NCBI GenBank assembly: GCA_964200185.2
Contig: CAXNAD020000074.1
Coordinates: 1-32,262 of the forward strand
DNA: 32,262 nucleotides
Reading direction: 5' to 3'
Source of the DNA: Choristocarpus tenellus KU-1152
Lineage: Eukaryota; Phaeophyceae
The translations under genes were made by a program, and so were the position numbers. Each line of letters starts with the position of its first letter. Position 1 is the first letter of the stretch. Under the pieces are notes generated by a model. That model was not told the DNA's origin and did not search any database. It was given only the letters and a program-made list of their open reading frames with translations. Below, piece by piece: positions 11,701 to 24,963 of this stretch.

Positions 11701-14700
11701 TAACCCTAACCCTGACGAAAAATTATAGTCAATATGTCATAGCTTGTGGTGTATCTCATCTCTTGAAACGGTGGCTGTTACTGTAAATGTAACTGTAAAT
11801 GTAACTGTAAATGTAACTGTAAATATAACTGTACCATCGATTGTATCTGTCAGAGATATACAGCGGACCAACTTGTTGGAGCAGTCCTTTGAAGACATGC
11901 CCTCTCGTCCTCCGGTGGTGTCTGTAATGGGACATGTAGATCATGGTAAAACTACCTTATTGGACAAATTCAGGAGTTCCAATGTGGCTCATACGGAGGC
12001 GGCAGGGATTACCCAGAAAATTGGGGCGTTTGTGGTGAGTGGGGTTACACTATCAAAGTAGTAGTACTAATAATGCATGTGTTGTATATTTAATAGTATG
12101 TTTAATAGTATATTTTAAAGTACCAGATAAAAGAAAGTAAGAGACCATGTACTTTCCATTAGTACTGTACAAGTTGAAACCCAGGGCAGAGGGAGGTGTC
12201 ATATTTTAACTTTTTTCCAGGAATAACTGTCATGTGATGATTCTGATAGGTGTTTACATTAGATGATTACATTACATCACTATATTACATGACTACATTA
12301 TGTGATTACATTACATGATTACATTATGCGTTTACATTACATGATTACATTATATGATCACATTACGTGATTACATTATATGATCACATTATGTGATTAC
12401 ATTTTATGATTGCATTATATGAGTACATTATGTGATTACATTAGATGATTACATTAGATGATTACATTACGTGATTACATTTTATGATTGCATTATGTGA
12501 TTACATTAGATGATTACATTACGTGACTACTTTTTATGACTACCTTACACGTTTACATTATATGATTACATTATATCATTACATTACATAATTATATTAC
12601 ATGACTACATTACATGCCCAACAGAAAAAGATAATTGTTTCTGTTTGAACCCTAACCCTAAGTGTGGTGATATGTACCTTTTTAGATGTTATGGTTAGGG
12701 AAGGGTGCCTGATGTCTTTTGTTACAACTATCTGTAAGGCTTAGCTCTTTTATTTTTTATGTTGCAGCTATATGGTACACTATCTCTAGACACAGATTAG
12801 TGGGAGGTTGCATAGTGACAGTGGTGATGTCACTCTTTGTCCATTTCAGTATCAGACTCCTTAGTCTATCTCCTATCTCTTGTAAAATTATAATTTTTTT
12901 CAGCACTTGTGTTTGCTGTTGTCCCAATTTAAGTCAATACATATATTGTAATCTTTTTTTATGTATCAATATTTGTACCTTAGGGTGACTACATATATTT
13001 CCTTATTGTTATTATTAATATTATCATTATTGTTATGAATATTATTCCAAGTTATACAATTTTGGTACTCTATTGTGCTATTTATTCTATTTTTTTAGTA
13101 GTAGTAGTATTGCTACTGTGGTGAGATGTTAAATTTAGGGTTAGGGTTTTGGTTATCTCTCTGTCTCTATTTTGTATTGCACTATGGTGTGACATTATTT
13201 TCAGGGATGGACTGATTCAAGTACAGCAAGAGTAGGAGAGATTATGGGTTAGGGTTAGGGTTAGCCTAACCCTTCGGACTCTTGTCATTGTTTAATATAT
13301 TGTTTCAGATGGTTACAAATGACAGAATGCTTGTCAATTGAATGATTATTAGTTGTTTAATACATTAACTGTAAAAAATATTGATTTGTAAGGGTTGATG
13401 AGAACCACCATAACCCTAACCCTAATGTGGTTAACTTAACTTAGGGTTAGGGTTAAAAGAGAAGTGAGTGAAGTGAGAGAGGGGCTGGGTCTTGAGGCAG
13501 TCAAGGTGAGGGTTGAGAACCTTGATGCAGATTTAGTGTGTACCTCAATTTCTGTTTGTGATTGGTCCAATCAGTATTTGATTTGATTTGAATTTGATTA
13601 GAAAAGAACGAATCCCTGTATTTGATTTGATTTTATTTTGTTTTATTTGATTTGATGATGGACTCCGCTGGTCATGTTGGTGTTAACAAGAGCCAGGTGT
13701 ATGTCTGATCCACAACGCATATCCTTGATTGGTCACGATGGGATAAGTCTCTCTGTTCAATGCTTATGTCAGTACATGGTCTGTCACTTGATGCCAACAT
13801 ACATGAAATTACGTCCATTTATCCCTGACATTATTTGACTGATCAACTCTTATTTCTTTTTGAACCCATTTAACTATTTATGGAAAATAATCTAGTGTAT
13901 GTATGTATCTAGGTATGTATGTATATTTTTGAAGATCAGGTTTTTGTGTTAGGGTTAGGGTTTCTATGGGTGAGAGGTTAGAAGAAGTTCGTTAAATAGC
14001 CAATTTCTATTGAGTTTGGAAAACAAGTAATTTCCCTAATGTCCTTTCATGACTTGAAAAAACATTTGTCTCGATTGGTATCTGAAGAATCAATACCCAT
14101 CCACTTTCCTTTCCCTCCTCCTAACCCTAACCCTAACACTAACCCTAACCCTATAAGATAGGATCAGAGAGAAATTAGAGGTTTATCCATGCTCCACTAA
14201 CCCTCACCCTAACCCTATACCAACATACTCTGGTGTAGGTGGTACTTCTTACTGGAAAGCACATGATAAATTACCTAAATTAGTTAATTAGCTAAATTAG
14301 TTAAATTAGTTAAATTATTTCTACCAAGACCCCCCCCCCGAGCCTCGTTCCTCTTCACCCTAACCCTTACCAGAACAGACAGATACTATAAATAGCCAAA
14401 TTGTTGAATACATGCAGATACTTCATATAGTTAGGAATTTGAATAGTTTTGAGAGGTCTCATCTAACCCTAACCCTCCATTTACGATTTCAAGGGTTAGG
14501 GTTAGGTTTATAGGGTTTATTCCATGGGACAATGACTCATGTATAGTACATCCACAGTAGTCACAACTTGAGGTTAGGGTTAGGATTTGTAGTGACACTC
14601 TGTTGTAGAGGAAAAACATTTTAGGAAAAGGAACACATCCACCGTAAGAGACATCTGTGTGTAAACTAAACCTAACCCTATCCCTTGAAAATATTTCTTT

Positions 14701-17700
14701 ATTTTTTTGTTTAGTATTTTTATTATTCTGTCATGTCTTACTCTGAGAGATTACCTTTTTTTAACTTGATCTTTTGTACACCTCTTCACCCCCTGTGCTG
14801 TTCTATTATTTTTTTTTCAGGTGGATGTAAAAGATTCGTCAGTTACATTTTTTGATACTCCAGGACATGCTGCGTTTAAGGCCATGAGAAGGAGTGCTTC
14901 TCGTCTAACAGACTTGGTCGTAGTAGTTGTAGCTGCAGATGATGGAATCAGACCTCAGACAGTGGAGGTAACCAGGATAAACATAATAACTAACCCTAAC
15001 CCTACTTCTGTACTTACATGTTGGAATAAAAATGTTGTGATGTATAAATTGTTTTGATGTATTTTGATGTAGAAGGTAAAGGCCTGATAGAGTATTAATG
15101 CAACCAAACTGACCCTTTTTTGTCTTCATGCTGTGTCCTAACCCTAACCCTAACCACGGTGTGGGGTTATCATGGTATATTTAGGGTTAGGGTTGTACTA
15201 TTATGCTGGACCTTGGATTTCTTGGTATTAATTGTCACAAGAATATTTTAGAATTGTTATTTTGGTGATCTATGAATTAGGGTTAGGGTTAGGATTTACT
15301 TGTTAAGAAAAGCAAGTGTATTAGGTGTTTTAATCTGAGTACAGTGTATTAATTGGAGTACTTCGTAATTTGTATGAATTGGAAAGGCGATTTTTAGTTT
15401 CAGGGTACTCTTCAGAGAAGTGACATCACACTCTTGGCATGCCTTGTGTGTTGTGCAACCCTAACCCTTGTGTGTTGTGCAACCCTAACCCTAACCCTTG
15501 TGTGTTGTGCAACCCTAACCCCAACCCTTGTGTGCTGTGGGGTATCCCAAACCGAAAAAGATGAGCCTAACCCTAACCCTAACTTTAGTGTAGGTTGTAT
15601 TGATAATGGGAGGATATGATCATGCTTGTTGCAGTGGTACTCTAGATTTAAGAGTTAGGGTTAAGTAAAGAATATTAGATATACATGTATTTGATAGGGG
15701 TTAGGGTTCTATATGGGAGATAATATATTGTAATTTTTTTATACAGCCAGTGGTCTTGTTTGTGCTGATAATTTATATTTAGACTTTAGGCTAGGGTTAG
15801 GGTTACTATCATACATATTTTTAAGACACTTTATTGTACTTTTTATCAAAGACTGTATACATACATAATATCAACTAAGGGTTAGGATTCATAGTGCTTT
15901 GAAAATATCGATATATTGTAGTACATACGTAGAACAAGCATACTGAGCACTGGTTGAGAATGGAAGTAGTCGTTGTCACTCTTTAGGGTTAGGGTTAGTT
16001 ATGATAGATTTCACAGTATGGAGGTTAGGGATAGTGTCAGTTATGATAGATTTCACAGTATGGAGGTTAGGGTTAGTGTTAGTGATGATAGATTTCACAG
16101 TATGGAGTATGAAGTACTTGACAGGCACAGAAAAAAAAGAAGCAGTGATACCTAGTCAAGGGTAAGAATGATACCAGTTACATTAGTCGTATTTTTCAAG
16201 ATGTTTATTAGTTGGGTTGTTTTATTCTGATGGACTTTTAAGAATTGCTTGGTTGTTAATTCACTGTGATCTTCATTGCCTCGTAGGTTTGATGGTCGTT
16301 AATTAAGTAAGGGGTTAGGGTTAGGGTTTTATGACGTATTTTGCATTGAATGAACCTGATTGGTTGATGTGTTGCAATATTTGTGTTTTTCTAACCCAAC
16401 CCCTTTTATTACCCTTGGCGATTTTTGATTGGTTGAATTGTGAAATGGTTGGTTTTTGATCATTACCCTTTGCTTCATTCACCAGGTGCTGGAAATGCTG
16501 AAAGAGTTACCCAATCTTGAGACTTTGGTGGCCGTTACAAAGGTATGACTAGCACTACTCATAGACCAAAACATGCCTTACCTGTGTCCCATACTATCTT
16601 TATAGTAGTTAATAGCGTAATGAATACTCTAGTTAATCTCTAGTTACTCTATACTCTAATTTTGTGAGGGGGAAGAGGTGCTCAACAAACCTCTAAGTGT
16701 GGGAAGTTCAGCAAGGGTTTTTATAGTTTTATAGTTATATAAGGGGAGATTCTAGTGAGGTGGTAATCCATTGATGGGGCGTCTTGCAGGTCCACTTTAT
16801 GGATGAAATGAAAGATGAAAAATGAAATATGAAATGTGGGGTATCGACATAGAGGGACAGAAGAGCTGGTCAAGAGACTGCTTTTTTGCTGCTTTCCCAC
16901 ATCATATCATTTTAATTCATATCATATCATTTCATTTCCTTGTGTCTTGTGTTTGTTTCTTTATGTGCTTTTGGAGTAGTTTGGACAATGTTTTGTTCAT
17001 CACTATGTCCAGCCTGTGTAGAGGTTAGGGTTAGAGCATTTAATAGGCAGTTTGTATGAGTAGGTACAGTCACCAGTTACAACTTAGTCTATTAGCATGT
17101 GATAGGGGAACATAGCCCATTGTTACACTTATTTAGTTAATAAAGATAATTCAATTCATTTTCAGTATTTTTTGTTTTTAATTACTTTTTTGTTGCTATT
17201 TGTACTGTGTATTGTATGTTATTGTATATTTAGTATCGTTGTATCTTTCTGGTATGTATAGTTTAGTGAGGGGGGTTGATATAACCTTTGAGTAGAAATA
17301 ATATTACATAAAAAATAATCCAATATATTTTATTTTTATTATACCAGGGCTCTCTACAGCAGGACAATGGAGGTATGTAGCATGCAACACACACATACAC
17401 ACCACTCTTCAATATTTTTTATAGCCTGAACCCTGACATGTATCTTTCATGATACATCAAATCAATGGAAATGACTGGGGTGATGCTATCTCTCTCTCCT
17501 CAGATTGACAGGCATGGGGTGAATGCAAAAGAGGCTGTGGAAAGAATCTCTAACCAGCTTCTGGAGCATGGTGTGGTAGTGGAGGCATTTGGGGGAGAGA
17601 CCCCAATCGTACCGGTAAGGGCAACTATTAAAGTATACTATATTATGTACTATATTATGTAGTTGCCATTATCACTACTAGGAATATTCTTTTATTCTTA

Positions 17701-20700
17701 ATATTTTACTGCTACTATTTCATTTTGCATCTCTCTGACTATTTTTTGGTTTGAATTATATTTCCTATTATTCCATATGTTTTTCACTGCTACTACAGGG
17801 TACTGCATATTCAATAATGATTATTTTGCTAAGTAGATGATAATTTTTAGAATTTGTAGCACTTAGGGTTAGGATTAGCACTCTTTGGTTGGATAGTATG
17901 TACCAAATGTCTAGTATGCTGCATTAATAGTACTTAGGATGATGCAACTAGAGAGTGTGGGTTTGATATTGTTGAATGATGGATGATGGATGACTTTGAT
18001 AATCTTTGGGTACACTGTGTAAGTTATATGACAGTAAACATTTTTGGATTCGATTTTTATATATATTATTATTATTTCAATATTGTTTATTTTAGAAGCT
18101 AAGGTACGTAACTCTTGGTGACACTTTTTCACTGAGGTGTCATTGGGTTACCTTACCTCACCAAAGGAATACAATCAGTATTTTATTATTATTACTATAA
18201 TATAATATTGTGTGATAGATTTTCTTTGATCTTATTTTGTTTTATTTGGGAGTTGAAAGGGTTACGGTTTGAGAAATCTCTCCACATGTTGAACTTTTTC
18301 TTTGTGGGACTTGGAGTATGATACCATTATTATTAATATCATTATTCTTTTCATCACTATACCTAACCAAATTGTTCTGAATTGTGCCTATTGTATAATA
18401 GCAGAATAAAAATTAAGTTTTTTTTTTTTGAATAGTAGTAACAAAAATTGCCGTTGTTCCGATTTTGGTCAGGTACCCTTCTGTCATTGGCAATTGATCC
18501 CCCCTAACCCTAACCCTAACCCTAACCTATTTGTTATTCTTTGTTCTATTTTTTAATTGGTTCAAGGTGTCTGCTGTTTCTGGTGAGGGTCTTGATAACC
18601 TTCTAGAGGCATTGCTTCTCCAGGCAGAGATCATGGAACTGAGGGCTGACAGTCAGGTATGACAAGGGTTTGTAGTAATGGAATAGTAATATTTCTCATA
18701 GATGTGTGACCTAACCCTAACCCTAAGCAATTAGCAGGATCATTGCAACTCTTGAAGGTTAGGGTTAGGGTTATCAACTAGCTATTGCTACTCCAGAAGG
18801 TTTTGATCTGTTTCCGTTGCTATTATAATTAATTTATTAGTGATATTATTGTGTTCATAATATCATAGAGTATAGTTGTATTACTATTTTTTGCTTTATT
18901 ACTGTGTAGTTTGTGCTTCCAAGTTATTAAGATAGTGGTATTTATTGTTTTGTAGTGTACTGTAGTTCACTATTAGTCTATGTTAATATAGCTGTTCACA
19001 AGAAACACGGATTGTTGCATGGATAGTGATGATAAAAATAATAATGATAATGATATTAATGATAATTGTGATAGTGGAGAAGAATAAGGAGGGGTGTGTT
19101 GTTTATAGTTAGGGTTAACCTTAATCTTATTGACCTCTCTTCTAATGTTTGTTGTGTACCCTAACCCTAACCTTATTTCCATATTGATGATGTCATGCAA
19201 GAACAAACCTTCTTTTCCTGTAATTTTCCTCTGTGCATATAGGGTTAGGGTTGATCTTCTATCACTATTATTATTATTATTATTATTATACTTCAAGATG
19301 TGTTTGTATGTGTTTCTAACTTATTTTTTTATGTATTCTGATGGTGTGTTTGATGTATTCTGATGATGGTGCGTTCGTGCAGGCAGCAGGAGAGGGTGTT
19401 GTTGTAGACAGCTCTGTGGAGAGAGGACTTGGCTGTGTGACAGATGTTCTGGTTAGCTGGGGAAAGGTCAAGGTTGGCGACATTGTGGTCGCAGGCTTGG
19501 AACAAGGGAAAGTCAAGATGTGAGCAATTGTTTTGTATTTTATTTGATCTTAGTGTTTGTACTTACTATATTTGGTTTTATCTTAGTGTTAGGGTTAGGG
19601 TATACTTTGGAAAGAACAAATATTCAAGTACTGGCAGTATTGTACCCTCTAATAACAATACAATTAGTTTAGGGTTAGTGTCAGTGATGGAAAAATCTCA
19701 CTGATGTCAGGTATTACATCTTCCATTCTTTAATTTGTTGCATTTTATTTTTTACAGTAATGTAAATCTCTTTAGTATTCTGTGTCTGGAGTGAAATTGT
19801 GTAGGGTTACTGAACTCATAGGGGATGAAGACTAGGGTAGATTAAGATATTGTAATAGATTACAGGTTAGGGTTAGTGTTAGGTATCTTTTATTTAATCT
19901 GATCTTTGCTATTCTGAGCAGATGATCAAGATGTGTTTGATAAAAAAAAAGAGTGTATTGATTGGTTTCTTTTTATTTAAGAATTAAGATTTATGTTTGA
20001 TGATTGATGTTTGATGTTTGATGATTGATGTTTGATGTTTGATGTTTATTTTCTTGGTGTGTGCTGATTTCAAATTTAATCCAACTGGGTTACATGCGTC
20101 AATATTGAGACTAATATTATTTCTGATAGTACTGGACAAAATCATACCACTCTATTTGGGTTAGGGTTTACATTTATAGTTATACGAACATTTTCATACA
20201 TATATACATAATACACACATACATATATACATAATACACACATACATATATACATAATACACACATACATATATACATAATACACACATACATATATACA
20301 TAATACACACATACATATATACATAATACACACTTACATATATATACATACATGTATTTTACCGAATAAAGCACCTATTATAGTATCTATCAACTATTTT
20401 AACTAGTGGTAATTGGAGTAAAAGGCTGGTTTTGAAATATTAATATAGTTATCATGAATATAGTTATCAGTGGCCTTCTTTCCCCCCTTCCCCCCCTATC
20501 TTCAAACCTCCATTTCTATTGGTATTCTATGTATGTGTGTGTGTGTTGCCTTCACTAACACAGGCTCAAGAATAGCAATGGTAAAAGTGTGAAGGAGGCT
20601 AGTGCAGCACAACCAGTGCGTGTGATAGGATTTAAAGGTGAGATAACACAACAAATACCTCTTTCTATTGATAGTGACTATCACATCATCCCCTTTTTCA

Positions 20701-23700
20701 ATTTGGTGCAACTAAGTGTAGATACTTGTATATACCTTTTACGTACTTCTACATGGTTTATAATATCTGTGTATTTGATATATATACCTTTACATACCTT
20801 TTACATACTTCTACATGGTTTTTTATATCTGTGTATTTGAAAGTAGTCATTGAATTGTTGGAAGGAAGTTCTATAGTTTGCATTTGATTGTCACTTTGAA
20901 TAGTTATTTAAGAAAATTAAGGTAATGTGTTAATGTGTTATTTCAATTAAATATTAATTACTGTTTTCAGGTGTTCCAGTTGATAGCTATTTTTTTGTAA
21001 GGAGTAGCTTTTCAAGTACATTGTTCCTACTCTTAGGAGATTGAAAATGGTACTCGGGCTAATGTTTGGTTTGATCTCTTTCTAGGTGTGTGTATCCAAT
21101 CCAATACTTCCTGTACCAATAATATATCTGACAAAGACAAGTGCAGTGATATTAGTAGGATTTAGGGTTAGGGTATAGACTTAAATGGAGTAGGCTGCCA
21201 ATTTGGAGTGTTGGGGTCCAACTGTGGAAGTGTAGAGTGTCATCTATCTATGTATCTATCTTTTTATTTATCTTTTATCATTTGACTTGGTGCATTTTTT
21301 GTTTTGTTTTTACTTGAAACTCTTCTATGAAAATTAACTCTTCTATGAAGCTTAACTCCTCTCTGAAACTTAACTTATTATAACAGATGACTCTAAGATC
21401 GCTCAGACTTACGTGAGGATAATTCTATTATTACTACTAATAATAGTAATGAGATATAATTCTATTACTACTACTACTAATAGTAATGAGATATCTCAGC
21501 ACAACAAACTGTTGGATACATTTTTCTTAGTTGTCTTACTCCTCTTTGTGACCAGAGGGCATAATAGAGAGTAACCCTAACCCTAACCCTAACTATGAAA
21601 TATTATTTATAGGGGAATCAAGATCCATTCAGTACTCAATTACATTCCTTATGTTATTTATGACAACAGTATCCCAACGGGAAAATGACTTGATGTTTGA
21701 GAGTGTATATGAAATATCTGTAGCCAGTGTGTGTGTGAGTGACCTTGTCTGGTACACCTTTTTTGTGTAGTATAGTATAGTGTATTATAGTATAGTATAG
21801 TACAGTGTAATGTAGTATAGTATAGTGTAATGTAGTAAGTATAGTGTAATATAGTATTGTGTATTATAGTGTATTATAGTATAGTGTAGTGTATTATAGT
21901 GTAGTATAATGTAGTATAGTATAGTGTAGTATAGTATAGTGTATTATAGTGTAATATAGTATTGTGTAGTGTATTATAGTGTAGTATAATGTAGTATAGT
22001 ATAGTGTAGTATAGTATAGTGTATTATAGTGCAGTTGGTAGGACTGGTGCTTTCACCTACTAGATAGTGTTTATGAAGTGTTTGGTCCCATACACTACCT
22101 ACAACAGTATATCAAAATGTACGTATGATACATCTCACTACACTAGTGCAAGCGACCCTAACCCTAACCCTGATTTTTTCAACATAGTTAATGAAGAGTT
22201 GAAGTGAGGTTATTTCAACTAATGCAATATCTCGTGAATCTACCCAGTAGAATACCCTGCATATGAATCCAAACCCTAACCCTAAGAGACTCTGTTCACC
22301 TTTTAGCTACATGTTCCAACTCTATCCATTATCTGTACTATCATATTTGCATTGTTTTTTCCGAGCAGATGATTGGTCAACTGACTGGCAAGTGTTGAAT
22401 GTGGACTAATCATGCAAGAGTCCTGTGCACTCCTAACCCTAACCCTACCCTTTGTTAATAACAAGATGCTCTTTCCCTAACCCTAACCATATTGCCATAC
22501 CACCTTACTAACTCCTGGCTGTGGAACCAACTTGCTGTCAGGCCTGCCAAAGATGGGTGATGAGATGTTAGTGGTCCCTTCAGAGGAGAAAGCTCAGCAG
22601 GTTATTGCCCTGAGGGAGAGGGATGGTGATGTTCAAAAGCTCTCTGTACAGGTTTGAAGTTCAATTTTTTTTGTATTCTCTTAAGGAAGAAAAACAAACT
22701 CAGCTTGACATTTTTTTTTAGTACGTTGATACTCCTTTGGTTGATTCTCTTTCGTTGCAATTTATTATTTATCAACAATATGTGTGGATTTGTGTATTAT
22801 GTGTGCATAATAAAAATATTAATGATGACAATAGTTACAATTTATGAAGATGGTACTGTCTGTAATATATATTAGTAATAATAATAATAATAATAATAAT
22901 CTTTTTATGTATTTTTGTCATTATATATTTTTTGTTGGACATACTTGTCTTCGTTACAAATATTATCTGATGTAGACTAAAGAGTTCAATTTTCTGCACA
23001 TCAATATTACCATTATTGCTGTCGTTTCTCTCATTTTGTGGATACTGTTGATACTATTGGGAAGATGAAATAAAAGTCATGACAATGCAATGAACACACT
23101 AACAACACCCTAATCCTAGCACCTACCCTAACCCTGTACAATCACAAAGTTTGTTGTAGTGATCTCTTACTAACTGGTCCATTTTGGGTGTGTTGGGTGT
23201 GTGTGTGTGTTAGGAAAAGGCATATGGGATACAGCAGGCAAGAGAGGCTGTTGAGGTGGAGACACAGAAAGCAGCACAGCAAGCATTTTTGCGTCGAATG
23301 AGTGCTGTCCGAAGAGCTAACGAGGCTAGGGTGAGAAAAAAAAAATAGGGTTAGGGTTAGGGTTAGGGTTAGACAAAGACTATTACAGTGTCAGTGACAG
23401 TGACAGATTGAGATAATGGTCTCTTCTTCCTAGTACCCATATGAACATGGACATGGACATGGACATTGAGTAATTAAATTGTTGATTTTGCATCTTTGTT
23501 GCTCAATAATTTTATTTATGTAGGGAAGGCCTCTTTTGCTTTGTGGTTCAACATAGGGGATTGTCATATATTTTTGGGGGGTGTGTGTTCACTTTTTAGA
23601 CATTTTTTTTTCTTCTTTTTTTGAGGTCTTTTGTTCTGTAGCCAACCCGGTCAAGAATTGGTGTCGTGTGATACCACCAACACTGTCTACATACATACAT

Positions 23701-24928
23701 ACATACATACATATATACATTTTTTATGCATAGGAACATGTCTATATTTGCATTTGAGTTGTCAAAGTCCTTCAATTTCCCCCAACATTGTCTTCCCCCC
23801 CACCACGATCTTCTACAAATTTGCTCATACCACCTTCCATGGATGCCTCCTTCGATGGAAGCCCTCCATTTGTCTTGTATTTGGGTTAGCGTAGTATCCC
23901 TAACCCTATCCCTACACCCGTTGAAGAGGATGGTAGAATCTTCATGATGATTATTATGATCCAAATTCAGTAGACATTTCACAAGTAGAAATAATTCCCC
24001 CCCAGAGCTCTAACCCTAACCCTTGCTACTACTGCTGCTACTGCTACTGCTACTACTTTACTTGAACACAACATTGCTTGCACCAATGGGATGCATGTAT
24101 TGGTATTTTGCATGCTTTTTCACCTTACCCAATTGAGAGATGGTCTTTATTGTATTCTCCGATATTTTTTTGTTGTTTTCCAGAAAAATGCAGATAGCAA
24201 ATCAGAGGGGGCACTGGAAGCGGCTGCAGTTGTGGCTCGAGCTGCTGCACACGAAAAGTTAGAGTCTGAAAAGCTCGATGTGAAGATGAGTTCTATAGGA
24301 GTGCATAACAGCACCCCCTTGCTGTGCAATGCTATTTTTAAGGCTGATGGATACGGATCCCTTGCAGCGATGGACCAGGTGATGTTGGCTGTCTTATCTC
24401 ATCTTGTCTTATCTCTTTTTTTTATTGTACTAGTACTAATGTAGTAGTACTAGTGTAGTAGCACTAATGTTATTATTGCCAGTAGGTTATACACATACAC
24501 CATCCTGTGAAAAAGTAAGGTTGAATTGATAGTATCAGTACTGCTTCTTGGGGGTTGCCATGTTTACAACTTCATCTTCATCTTCATCACCAGCACTCAC
24601 CTGCTCTAACTTGCTACACATACACATACATACAGCTATTTCATCATTTGGTCATGTAGTCATGTACACTAACCCTAATCCTAATTCGACAATAACTAGC
24701 CCTAACCCTAAGTATCATGTCACCAAGCAGCATATTCTATTAATAGATATATTGCCAACCAATCTCCCACCAATAACCCTAACCCTATATTTTCTGTTAC
24801 AGTTACAGTTTTCTTAGAGGAGAGGAGAGGGTTTCCATGGCACCCAAATCAATCTAGCCCTAGGCCCAACCTTTGTACTCATACGCTATACTATACAATT
24901 CTATTTTTATACTATACTGAGTGGCCCT

Positions 24929-24963
<35 letters not shown>

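Larger units (their letters stand above)
14968..16485 (+). other. Intron 9
   Basis: Dense in telomere-type arrays: 14990-15004, 15137-15155, 15181-15195, 15277-15292, 15566-15583, 15791-15805, 15983-15998 and 16310-16328, plus single units. It also has two tandem repeats that contain telomere units (15443-15540 and 15997-16109). Confidence 0.8.

Noticed and set aside
12233-12250. Box C-like gtgatga in intron 8 (snoRNA candidate)
   Set aside because: The only nearby CTGA is a few bases away and no terminal stem is present.
17348-17372. Possible micro-exon with AG and gtatgt around ggctctctacagcaggacaatggag
   Set aside because: 25 nt breaks the phase, and exons 10 and 11 join directly through the TKID motif.
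20142-20374. Minus-strand open frames with repeated Tyr/Cys/Val-rich peptide
   Set aside because: A direct result of the 23-bp tandem repeat; no start context or family.
23596-23982. 128-codon minus-strand frame in intron 16
   Set aside because: It runs through a catacata repeat and a telomere-like stretch and has no recognised domain, so it is probably a chance frame.
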